A stretch of 64,000 nucleotides of DNA, from the NCBI GenBank assembly GCA_025677815.1, contig JAIXMP010000008.1, positions 310,001 to 374,000 of the forward strand, in the 5' to 3' direction. Origin of the DNA: Phascolomyces articulosus. Taxonomy: Eukaryota; Mucoromycota; Mucoromycetes; Mucorales; Lichtheimiaceae. The position numbers and the translations under genes were made by a program. Positions 24,201 through 35,060 of the stretch are shown piece by piece. Every line of letters begins with the position of its first letter. The first letter of the stretch is position 1. The notes below the pieces were generated by a model. It saw nothing but the letters and a program-made list of their open reading frames with translations, searched no databases and was not told the DNA's origin.

Positions 24201-25152
24201 CAAATTGGTATATATCATGTCATTCATGGATTTAGAACAATGATCACCTATCTATAACTATTATATAATCTAAACAATGTTATCCTCTTTTTTTTTCTAT
24301 TTATGTTGCAATATATATGGAATGTATATCTATGACCAAGGTCTTTCAAAGATTCAATTTATCGAGACAGCAGCACATTATTATGGAGGAAGGCAGCGGT
24401 TTATACTTTAAACAGTCCTTAACATGACAATGGTACTACTCGCCACATCAATGTATTCCTTCTCTTCTCGTTACTTTTAGAGTATAATTGGTTGTAACAA
24501 GAATTGGGTAGTATTTACGAATACGCAATCCATTTCCTTAGCGTATTCGTGACACCTTATCTACCCTCCCATAAGAGTTTACTATAACAAATAATTTAAA
24601 ATTGAAGAGTTCTATTTATTGTAGTGTTGTCAACCGACTACCTCGTTACTTTTTCGGAATACTTCCGAGTGCACAGACCATGTTAATAAAAATAACATGG
24701 ATTCTACAAGCACGTTGCCATGTTATTTTTTCTTTTGTTCAAGTTTGGAATGTGCAATGTGATTTGAGTGATTTACGAAAAAGATCCTTTAACTTTCTTT
24801 ATGAATGTTTTTGATATTGTACTAGAACTGAACTTTATTATAACAGAAGATTTTCAATCAATAAATAAAAGTAATGGTAATATGTTGTTGTTAACGATTC
24901 TATAATGCAAGCCACAGGTAGATGAATTCTGTTTGTATGGAAACACACGTATCGGCATGAAAAACCGGTTGTCAATGCTGTAATTAAAGACGTGTCACCT
25001 TTATCATATTTGGATAAGTTCAATTGTATGATGCTCTTTGTAGCTAAAAAAAGATGGCGTAGCAAACCGTAAACTTGGTTTCTTATTTTTTTTTTTTTGA
25101 GAAAACTGTTTCTACTATCATTATCTTTTTTTTTGTTTCCTTGATCACTACA
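18265..25152. other. 6.9 kb divergent region without a recognisable gene
   Basis: The largest gap in the window lies between the methyltransferase (-) and the F-box gene (+). It is AT-rich and rich in pyrimidine tracts (for example 19140-19240 and 20280-20330), and contains (AGT)7 at 19268-19288. Open frames are short: 23890-24141, 24602-24814 and the minus frame 24838-25065 are the longest near the right end and overlap no recognisable domain. They might be decayed coding sequence. No tRNA box pair is visible. It could hold long promoters or non-coding transcripts. Confidence 0.5.
24688..24730. repeat. 13-bp perfect inverted repeat (stem-loop)
   Basis: AAAAATAACATGG at 24688-24700 and CCATGTTATTTTT at 24718-24730 are exact reverse complements around a 17-nt loop. 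A third CCATGTTA copy lies just upstream at 24678-24685. It may be a hairpin in a transcript or the remnant of a mobile element end. Confidence 0.6.
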
Positions 25153-27394
25153 ATGTCAAATAACAATCAAGATATTTTTATTCTACAAAAACTGACTGCA
25201 AAATGTGATTGTGATATTTCAAAACAATACTCGCAGGAATCGACCCAAGGAAGAATAAAAACTACATTGGACAATGGTGACAATGACAAAGATATTGAAC
25301 AAACGTCATCTATCATTCCTAATCTCGAAAAAGAATCCCTATCCATGCTAGAAATGAGAGCTATTGCGTGGGGACGCAAGGATGACTATGACAAAGAGCT
25401 TCAAGATGCGTCCGCCATGATAAAATTTGCACCCCACGATCCAACAGGATATCTTATAACAGGGCGTCGATACGCACAGCAAGGTTTTCCAAAACGTGCC
25501 ATCAAGATATTTAACAAAGGATTGGAACAAGCACTAGAGCTCCCTCATCAAACGACGACTGCGGCGACGACGGATAAGAAGCAAACATATCTTTTACTAC
25601 TACAGGAAAAACAACGAGCGCAAAAGCAGTGGGATGATCAAAGTGGCCATTTTTTTGCCTTTATTTCGTACGATCTTATTTGTTGTATTATTGATTTTCT
25701 TCCACAAGAATCGATTATTGAATGCCTACTAGTGTCTTCTACTTGGCGTGATTGGATTCTAAGTTATCCTAAACCGTGGCGGCATGCATTTCACGATGCC
25801 ACTAATAAAAATAGCACAATAAAGGAAAACGGAATAGCACCTATACCTTACCCTATTTTGCCATCTGTGAGCCAACATGTCGAATATCTTGCGATCCCAC
25901 CTGATAGGCATGGGATGCAGTACCTGGATCTTATCCAGACCAAAAATTTTTCAAATCTTCTTTCATTGAAAATATCGGACACTGGCAGTGAGTTTTGTAC
26001 AAGCATTTTAACTGTTGTTGATTTATAATTTGGGAAAAGCTCTGTATATGAGATGATATTTTTGATTACTTCAATACTTGTTATGATCATAATAACTAAT
26101 TTTCTTAATTATACTGCTACATAGGTTTTAATATACGACAAAATAACCAGATGCCGCTCTATTTAGCTTTGCATAGTGTTACAGACACTTTGGTATCATT
26201 AGATATAACATTTAAGGAAAGAACCAATGTACCTGCCCTTGGTCTTATTCTCTCCACCTGTTCTAACCTGTCAACGCTACGATTCTCCGCGTATGAAATA
26301 AATATTGTAACACCCTTTTCACTCTCCAATGTTACAACCGTGTTGACTCAACTTGAATTGGTCGATACGCAACGTGAGGGAATTCAAGGAGAACAGTTAA
26401 AAAGTATCTTACGAGCATGTCCATATCTCCACTATCTATCCATCAATAAATGTGAAACCGATATTTACAATCTTGTGTTAAACCATTGCCCCAACATTCA
26501 CACACTGGTTGCTGGTGGATATTCATCTTTATGGTCCGAACCTACAAAATGGAGTATGTTTCCATTGAAATCAACAATACGTAATAATGGACTCAACCGA
26601 TTGACTATTGGCAATGACGTGTCAAACGGAAACGAAATGCTACCATTGTTGGAAGAATATCACGATACATTGGACCGACTGGCTTTATATCAAGCAAAGT
26701 ATAGAACACAACTCATGGAAACAAATTGGCAACATCTCGCTTCACTTGGATTCACGCATTTGACACATTTCACTATTGTGGATATTACACAGATTGTATG
26801 TAACAACTTGAAAATCTTATTGGCCAGTATGCCGAATTTGGCATCGTTTCGTTTACAAAGTTTGTCGGGTCCAGAAAAAATTCCTGATGGTGCACTTTTT
26901 GCTTTATCAAGAAAAAGATTGCCCAAGTTATCCGAACTCTCTCTTTTGACTATTCAGGTAAATCCTGTGGACCTATGTCATCTTTTGGGGACTTTTTGTA
27001 CTATTACAGCAGGGGGAGGAAAGCAAGAGCATCACCATTGACCAAATTGGATTTTGTCTATGTGACAAATGTGGACCATACCGTGATGACAGCTTGTACT
27101 CAGATTCAAAGTCTAAAAAGGCTCAATATTGTACATGATGCTGTCACTGTTGATCATTGCACCAAACCATTTGTACAAGGACTGTCCAAGTTACCTGCAC
27201 TTGAAAACCTTCAACTTGCGTGTCTGGACATGACCGAGGAAAATCTACAAATAATTGGATCAAATAGTGCTTTAAAATCTGTTCACCTTAGTGGAGTGAC
27301 GGGGGTCACAGCTGAGCAAGCCAATTGTTCATTTTCATCTAATGTCGAAGTAAAATTCTATGCGCCACTTAGCGATGACGATTATCATATATAG
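25153..27394 (+). CDS. TPR / F-box / leucine-rich-repeat protein (Pof3/Dia2-like architecture), frame break near the 3' end
   Basis: F-box proteins present substrates to SCF ubiquitin ligases. Exons are 25153-25987 and 26125-26957, with the last coding block about 27010-27394. Residues 65-130 form TPR-like helices (MLEMRAIAWGRKDDYDKEL). The F-box follows at about 168-210 (DLICCIIDFLPQESIIECLL, STWRDWILSYPKPWR). LRRs then run to the C-terminus (LTQLELV, LHYLSINKCE, LSELSLLTI, LKRLNIV, LENLQLACL). This order matches Pof3 and Dia2, which act in genome stability, but Mucorales carry many such proteins. The obvious 52-nt intron (26958-27009) puts the last LRRs out of frame by one base at a G5 run (27012-27016). 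An alternative weak donor GTTATC at 26927 would restore frame but lose an LRR strand. It may be a sequence error or a damaged copy. Confidence 0.75.
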
Positions 27395-27709
27395 TAATAT
27401 AAAGTAATAGTAATATTAATAATATTAAAATCGAACTCCTGCTGGCTAATACAGTGGAGAATGACCATGTCAATGTAATATAGATATTTAAAAAGAAGCC
27501 AATGTAAATTTTATAGTACGTACTAAAATATACTTTAAATTCATGCCGATCTTGATCTAAGCCGCCCATATGTGACAGGCTATTCTTAAAGTGAGCGATT
27601 TGGAGAACACACTTTGTGCTGAGTTTCCTTTTTTTGTTGCCTGAAGCTTTTTTTTTTTTTCTTGCATATTAACTTTCTTCTTTTTATTAACCGAATCGAA
27701 TAATACACC

Positions 27710-29814
27710 ATGGGCCGACGACAACGAAACAAACAAGGACCCCCCGCTCCTTTAGATGGATTCCCAAAAAAACAAAAGAATGGTGTTAAAAATAAAAAGA
27801 ATGATAAACGAAAGCGAGATCAAACCGACGATGATAAAACAGCAAAGAAACAAAAATTGGTTCAAAAGAAAAAGCAAGTCGCCGAAGAAAGTGAAGACGA
27901 CGAAGGACCTGAATTCTTGGCTGAACTCGATCAAGCTGCCAATGACGGTGATGATCTTTGGGATAATGTAGAACCTGCAACGGACGATGAAGACGAAGAA
28001 TTACTTGACGATGAGTTTGATCTTGAAGATGCAGACGGGGCTGATATTTTCCCCAAGGCTGATACCAACTTCCTTGGATCTGATTCTGAACAAGAAGAAG
28101 ATGAGGAAGAAGAGGAAGAAGAGGGTGAAAGTGATGACGATGATGATCATATTGCAGAGGTAATAGAAGAATAGCACATAAGAAGGATGACATGTCATAT
28201 TTGGGGTATTGACCTTTTTTCAACGAAATTCATTAGTTTGAAGGATTGGATGAACGAAAATCACGTAAAATTGAAGCACGTAAAGCACGAATTGCTGCTG
28301 AAGCTCAAGCTGAATTAGAGGATGCTGCTATGCAAACAAATATTGCCGAGGAAGGCGAACGATTCCAACTTCCCGAAGGCGAAGAAGAAGAACTCACAGC
28401 TGATGTTACTTTGGTTAATCAACGAATCCAAGAAGTTGTCAATGTATTGAACCATTTTAAGACTATGCGTGACCCTAGCAAGTAAGTTTTTGGGTAGTGA
28501 TATGAAGAGATATTTTCATTGAAAATAAATTCACTCTAATAACTGATCATTGAATCCATTATACATTTTAGATCTCGACAGGATTACGTTGATCGTTTAA
28601 TGAAGGATATCGCATACTATTATGGTTATTCCGAATTTTTGGCTGAAAAATTATTCAACTTGTTCTCAGTATCCGAAGCCATTGAATTTTTCGAAGCAAA
28701 CGAGGTACCTCGACCTGTCACAATCCGTACCAACACACTTCGAACCCGTCGTCGTGATCTTGCACAAGCACTAATCAACCGTGGTGTCAATCTTGATCCT
28801 ATTGGTAAATGGAGTAAAGTAGGTTTACAAGTCTTTGATTCACAAGTACCTATTGGTGCTACACCCGAATACCTTGCTGGCCATTACATTTTGCAAGCCG
28901 CCTCTTCATTCTTGCCCGTCATGGCATTGGCACCTCAAGAAAATGAACGTGTCCTTGATATGGCCTCTGCTCCTGGTGGTAAAACAACTTATATTGCAGC
29001 ATTACAAAAGAACACGGGTATGGTCTTTGCCAACGATTTCAACAAGGACCGTTTGAAGAGTTTGACAGCCAATATTCATCGTTTGGGTGTAAAGAATGCT
29101 GTTGTATGTAATTACGATGGTCGTGAATTCCCCAAGGTCATTGGTGGATTTGATCGTGTCTTGCTTGATGCTCCTTGTTCAGGTACTGGCGTTATTTCTA
29201 AAGATGCCAGTGTTAAATTAAACAAGACTGAAAAGGATTTCATCGATATTCCATTCTTGCAAAAACAATTAATTCTCAGTGCCATTGATTCCGTCGATGC
29301 TAAATCCAAGACTGGTGGTTATATTGTCTATTCTACTTGTTCCGTCACAGTAGAAGAAAATGAAGCCGTCGTCAATTATGCACTTAAGAAACGTCCCAAT
29401 GTCAAATTGGTCTCCACTGGACTGGATTTTGGTCGTGAAGGTTTTGTTTCATTCCGTGGTCAATCCTTCCACCCTAGTGTCAAATTAACTCGTCGTTTCT
29501 ATCCTCATGTACATAACATGGATGGTTTCTATGTTGCTAAATTTAAGAAATTGAGCAATAAGTTTGATTCTGGAAAGGATGATGAACCTAGTAATAAGAA
29601 ACATGTCAAGGGTAGCAAGAAGGATCAACAGCAGGAAGAAGTTACTTTCGATGATGATGAAGATGCTAAATATATTGAAGGTAAAAAAATGATAAAGTGT
29701 GGATGAGATGATAAATATAAGCAGCGAAACGATGATGTTTTACTAACTCGATTGTCATTTTTACTCATTTTAGAATCTAAGGCAAAACAACTTAAGAAGA
29801 AGGCTAGAAAGTAA
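27710..29814 (+). CDS. NOP2: 25S rRNA (cytosine-C5)-methyltransferase Nop2
   Basis: Nop2 methylates cytosine in large-subunit rRNA and is needed for 60S assembly in the nucleolus. Exons 27710-28159, 28237-28481, 28572-29680 and 29774-29814 join in frame to 614 residues, close to yeast Nop2 (618). The N-terminus is basic then highly acidic (Asp/Glu runs about 60-145). The catalytic domain has the SAM motif [12 protein letters not shown] (359-370), the motif [10 protein letters not shown] (Cys434) and the nucleophile motif [12 protein letters not shown] (Cys488), so both catalytic cysteines are present. The C-terminus is Lys-rich. The start ATG lies 315 bp after the F-box gene stop; that short gap has a T-rich leader and no other feature. 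Third 60S assembly gene in this window. Confidence 0.96.
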
Positions 29815-30898
29815 AATTAAGCATATTATTTCCCTTTACTAATATATTCTTTCACTCATTTTTTTTTTACAACATGCATAATTTTTCTCACACCACAACA
29901 AAAAAAAAAGACATTATAATATACTTTACAAAAAGTATTAGCTTAGGCCATGTAGCAACATATATTTCTTGATTTCAATCCACCCCCATATTATTATTCT
30001 TGTACACATTCAGTAGATCTGCATTTCATTAAAACTCACCTTTTTTTTTAAAAAAAAAGAGATTTTGTCATGATCTTGATTGAATTTTTTGGGTGGATGG
30101 AGGATTCAGTTTGAAAAAAAAACAATGGATATGATTTTTATCTAAACCTGCTGGTGCATGAATTAGATCAAAAAGGAGATAGTTCCCATCTTATCGTATA
30201 CAATATGCTTTCTCCTATATTAGCTAACTATGACTAAATGATCGAGTTTGAATTTTCTTGTACTTGGCAATATATGGCAGGTGTCAAAGGAGAATGTATT
30301 CTGTTGGTCCCAATTGTATGATATCACCACCATCGGTTGATGTGGATCGAATAAAAAAATTGGCTAATACATAAAGTATAACGACGATCCCTTCTTGTTA
30401 ATGCAATTGACCCGTCGAATGATGTTCTTCCCTGACATTTTGTAGAAGTTTATAAAATGGAAAGGAGTATTATATAGTAGACGTTGGCAACTTATGATGA
30501 CGATATATTATAAATCTGCATAAAAAACCAAATTAGGTAAGGCTGCTGCTGCTGCTGCTGCAAAAAAAAAAAAAAAAAACCAAGGAGATGATCCTGTTGA
30601 TGATAACAAATACGAAGAGGAGTATTTGATATATTTTGAGGATCGACAGCAACATATTCTCGGATTTCTACGTTTGATTTATATCCAAGTGTAATCACCT
30701 ATGGTACCCAGCCATGATCTTGCTTTCCATATTACTAAAATAATTGTATTTCCGTCTTTCATCCTTTTATTATAGTATTAATATATAAAAACTATGTTGT
30801 TATGAAAAAGGAGAAACCGCTACATCTTTACAACAGGAAGGCGAATTGTATTAGAGAAATATAAAAGTAAAAAGCAACAGCAACCAAAGAAATTACTT
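29815..30898. other. Convergent 3' flanks, no gene seen
   Basis: This 1.1 kb lies between the stops of NOP2 (+) and the thioesterase (-). It is AT-rich with a (GCT)6-A18 tract at 30542-30579. No coding frame is convincing. Confidence 0.5.
30542..30579. repeat. (GCT)6 followed by A18
   Basis: Six GCT units, GC, then eighteen A. The composite tract could be the 3' end of a retroposed sequence or two adjoining slippage tracts; no target-site duplication is evident. Confidence 0.8.
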
Positions 30899-31621
30899 TT
30901 ACAACTTTGGTCGATCATCAGTACAATATTTAGTTTGTATTCCTGTATAACAAAGATTTCCATCTTGATCATAAATCTTGGTGGCAACAGTAGCCAACGT
31001 CTTCCCAACGTGCAATACATTACACTCAATCCGTGTAGTTTGTCCACTCCTAATTCCTCTAAAATAGGTGATAGAAAGACTTGTCGTTATACCAAGATGT
31101 AACCATCTCACTTTTCCTACGTTACATTATATTATAAATTATTGGACCCCGTCGAAATAAATATGTATATATCGATGAGTGAGTACATAAGATAATATTA
31201 TTGTAAATATATAGGACCATCGATAATCACAGCGGTAATATGTGTTTGTATATATTACCATTATGGGTCAAAATAGCAATACTAGAGCAAACATCAATTA
31301 CTGTCGCAACACAACCACCATGAACAGTCTGGTAACTAAATGATATTAAGAAATTATAAAATGTATATCATTATATGCACAATGTTACTATATATCTATT
31401 GTGGTATATTCAATTATTACTATTATTGTGCCTTACGGGTTACAATGGTCAGATCTGGGTTTATATTCCCATACAAGTTTATTTGGTTCAGCGTCCACAA
31501 TTGATATTTCATCGGTGATCTTTTCCTGCCAAGTTGGAGTTTTTATACCGTATTCAGTGAACTTTATTATAAGTTCATAAATGCGTGGAAAATTTTTAAC
31601 TACATCAGGGTTGACTTTCAT
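30899..31621 (-). CDS. Hotdog-fold acyl-CoA thioesterase, ACOT13/PaaI-like
   Basis: Hydrolyses acyl-CoA thioesters; in this family the enzyme is often mitochondrial. Minus-strand exons 31621-31437, 31335-31259 and 31116-30899 are joined by introns of 101 and 142 nt and give 159 residues, normal for the family. The second exon carries the signature HGGCVATVIDVCSS, with the His-Gly-Gly and catalytic Asp of the PaaI/ACOT13 helix. The next block is LTHNGKVRWLHLGITTSLSI, equivalent to the family's strand after the central helix, and YFRGIRSGQTTRIECNVLHVG completes the hotdog sheet. The start is the first ATG of the frame. No clear presequence is seen. Substrate chain length cannot be judged. Confidence 0.87.
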
Positions 31622-32808
31622 GTTTTTTTCTTTGACAGAGATAGAATTTAAAGAGAAGATACGTAAGAAAGAAAGAACGGCAAAAAAGAAAAAGAAGAAT
31701 AAAGAATCGAGTTGTAAAAAAACACATGATTATATAGTGCATCTCCATGCATATTATTTTGCATACTATTAAATATATACATCACTATAGAGTTTTTTTC
31801 CGTGATAATGATATAATTATGTTTAATACAAGCTACATTATTAAATAGATTCTTGCTGGCACCAGAGAAAAGGAATAAAATGTCGGTCTACTGGTGATAT
31901 AGTAGATAGCCCTGATCTTTTTTTTTAAGTCAATGCTTATTTCCAGACTATATTATGTATAGTATAATCTATTGGTAAAACAGTAAATATCAAGTTCGTC
32001 TACATAGACAAGGTTATTTGCAGCACTTTGCATAGCTTGCTTTAATCATGACTTCTCTACGTATGCCGTGAGTTATATATAGTACCATAGTTTTGGTTTT
32101 GCGTGCAGCTATATGCGTAGTGCATAGCTTTGATGCATCAACAATTATATATAGTAATACGTCTTGAAACAGTTGCTCTGTTGTTTTTCTTATTGCTTAT
32201 TACTGCCGAAGAACAAAATGTTGTCATAATTTGACTTTTTTTATAACGTCTTTTCAGCTTTTTTGGAACAATAAAATATTGCATAAAATATTAGTAATAA
32301 AGTTTTATTTCATTTCAAGTCTATGGTAGATATTAGCGGGTAGGATGTATTCATTTACGTATATATTAATCAAATTAAGAAAAAATTATACCAAAAATAA
32401 TATGTTTATGTCATAGAAAGTATGACTCTAATTATAAAACATATATTATAATAGAATTTAGTTGCCATTTTTTTTAGGTTTTATGATTATGATTTAAATT
32501 CTGGAATAGCAAAAAAAAAAAAAAAAATGATATGTTACAAAAAAGAATAATCATATACACACGCCTTTTTTTTTTTTTTTTTGTTGAGAAACGGAAAATA
32601 AAGCTCGGGAACACAAAAGATCTTATATTATATAGTCTTTTATTTTGTGTGGGAAAGAGCATCACCTAACATGAGAAGAAGACCTTATAACAACTCGCCT
32701 CCCATGATCCTAGTATAAACCTTGTTCACTCACGCACGCATAATTTTCTTCAAATTGCTCCTCTTTTTTCGATATATTTCTTTTACTCAGACAGATAAAC
32801 AAACAAAA
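31622..32808. other. Divergent promoter region, thioesterase / cyclase gene
   Basis: This 1.2 kb holds both start-side flanks. It is very AT-rich, with A and T homopolymers at 32511-32527 and about 32568-32583. No gene or RNA seen. Confidence 0.5.
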
Positions 32809-34223
32809 ATGACTAAATTACCTTTATATGACGAACTCCCAATTGATCCAAAATATCCTCCAAAGACAGCTTGGGGTGTTTGGGGAGAAGGTATGTTATA
32901 TACAGTTTTCTTTTTATTGTACATTATCCTGAAACGGGGAGAAATATAAACCCCTTTTTTTACTGTTCTTTAGATGATAATCTTGGAACTCTTAACAATT
33001 TGACTGAAGAACGCACAGCCAAGGTGAGAACTATGAGATACTGCAGTAAAGTGATGATGTGATGCATTATAACTACACCTATGAAACAAAATAATCTAAA
33101 AATTATGATAGGCCTCACAAACATGTGTTCGTCGAGGTGCTGTCTTTTCATTGAACTGGAATTTGGAAAGTCCTGTAAGCATATAATTCTGTTATAAAAT
33201 ATATAGGACTGTATCGCTCTCTTTCTTATTTGCTGATTTTTATTTATCCAACAATTAAACATCTATAGAACCCGCCTCTTTTCAATCGTTCACAAATCAA
33301 TCATCAAATCCGTGATCGTACAGGAGAAGGCAAACGCTTTGACGACGTGTATCACGACTTCAATACACAATCATCATCCCAATGGGATGGTCTTCGTCAT
33401 GTTTGTTTTGGCGATTCGGGTGTATTTTACAACAATATCTCTTCCTCCAATATCACACCAGGTGATGATGCCACTGATCGTCTTGGTATTCATCACATGG
33501 CTCGTCGTGGCATTGCTGGTCGTGCTGTTTTGTTGGATTACGGTCGGTGGGCCGAAAAACAAGGCAAGAAAATCAACCCATTGACACGTTATGAATATAC
33601 CGTAAATGAATTGGAACAAGTGGCCAATGATCAAGGTGTCACATTTGAATACGGTGATATTTTACTTATCAGAACCGGATGGATGAGTACCTATATACGT
33701 GAAGGTCATCGTCTTTCGGAATTAATGGATCTTGCAAAGCCTGAATGTATTGGTATTAAAGCGTGTCAGGAAACGTACCGTTGGGTGTGGGATAATCGAT
33801 TTTCGGCAGTTGCTTCCGATGCTGTAGCATTTGAAGCATTCCCAGTTTTGGATTGGAAAGATTCTTGTCGTAAGTTTTTATATAGAAGGAGTGTGAATGA
33901 ATTTCTGGGATTTGTTTATAATTTATTCAATACCCATATTTGTTTGTATGTTATTTATATTTTTAGATTCTCAATTCCTTGGTGCCTTTGGGTGTCCAAT
34001 TGTAAGTTTAATATAAAATAGTCAAGAAAGAAAACCTCGTTGCAAATCCAGGCTATTATTTTACTAATTGTTCATGTTATTAATATAGGGTGAAATGTTC
34101 TATCTTGAAGAATTAGCTGAGGATTCAGCCAAAGATGGTCGATACGAATATTTGTTTACGAGTGCACCACTTAACAAGTATCAAGGTGTTGCAACACCTC
34201 CCAATGCTGTTTGTTTAAAGTAA
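32809..34223 (+). CDS. Cyclase-family hydrolase (PF04199-like)
   Basis: Members of this family include kynurenine formamidase and fungal putative cyclases; the substrate here is unknown. Exons 32809-32890, 32974-33023, 33112-33174, 33269-33869, 33967-34001 and 34089-34223 join in frame to 321 residues. The N-terminus reads TAWGVWGEDDNLGTLNNLT, typical of the fungal branch. The central block SSQWDGLRHVCF and DRLGIHHMARRGIAGRAVLLDY corresponds to the metal site and fold core. The classical HxGTHxDxP motif is not seen and QWDGLRH stands in its place, as in the fungal subgroup. YGDILLIRTGWMSTY and SDAVAFEAFP are further family blocks. No signal peptide. A 35-nt exon (33967-34001) is supported by phase and by SQFLGAFGCPI. 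Confidence 0.87.
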
Positions 34224-35060
34224 ACTTGGGATATTTCCATATATATATATATATGTAGCTGCTGCCATCATGGTAGCTCTTTTTTTTGTACATTATGTAG
34301 CTTTACCATTGTATACTAGTAGTAATTACCATTGTGTAATGATAACGAATAAATAAAAAAAAGATTCATGATCTATCAATTCTTAGGTCATTATATATCC
34401 ACATGAACATAATAAACCAGAAACCCTAAGTGTTTCTGTACTTAATAATGTAATCGTATGCCACGGAGCTGTAACTCTAATTTCTTGGGACATTAGCAGA
34501 CTGGAATTATAATTGTACCGGGTTTTTTGGGTTGCAACTATTATCCTCCTTGGCGGCGGTAATTCAGCTGGGTATATGGTAAAATGGCACAAACCGACAA
34601 GGTCCGTACAATATAATTATCATCCCACCATAAAGCGTGCCCTTGGAACTGCCCATCTTATATACTTTTTTTCAAGACATTTTTACACTGGGTAATAGAC
34701 TATCAACGCAAAAAAAGGTCCTAATTAGGAAATATTCTAAGAACCTGACACATGGTACAAAATTAATAATACGAAGGGATTCAATTATTATCCAGGAGGT
34801 TCATTATTGTTCGCATGTGTCAACATACCTTGTACTCATACAAATTCTACCTTATTTTTTATATAATTTTATAAAGTGACAGTAATAAACTATGAAAAGC
34901 TATGGTCGTTGTACATAAAATAAGAATTTAAGGAGATATACAGTACTAAAATAAATGTGCGTAGATCATAGTAGCCCCGAAAACTTCAAAAAACTGTTGA
35001 AACGCAATACTGAGTTTTTTTTCTTTTGTATTATTTTTTTTTTTGTTTTAAAGCTTTCGA
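34224..35060. other. Intergenic, promoter of the first Zn2Cys6 gene
   Basis: The 837 bp between two plus-strand genes contain a TA run at about 34235-34256 just after the cyclase stop. The right half is the presumed promoter of the regulator. No coding sequence is convincing. Confidence 0.45.

Noticed and set aside
27786..28223. Minus-strand His/Pro-rich frame
   Set aside because: It is the reverse of the acidic coding stretch of NOP2 exon 1; the plus strand has the family match.
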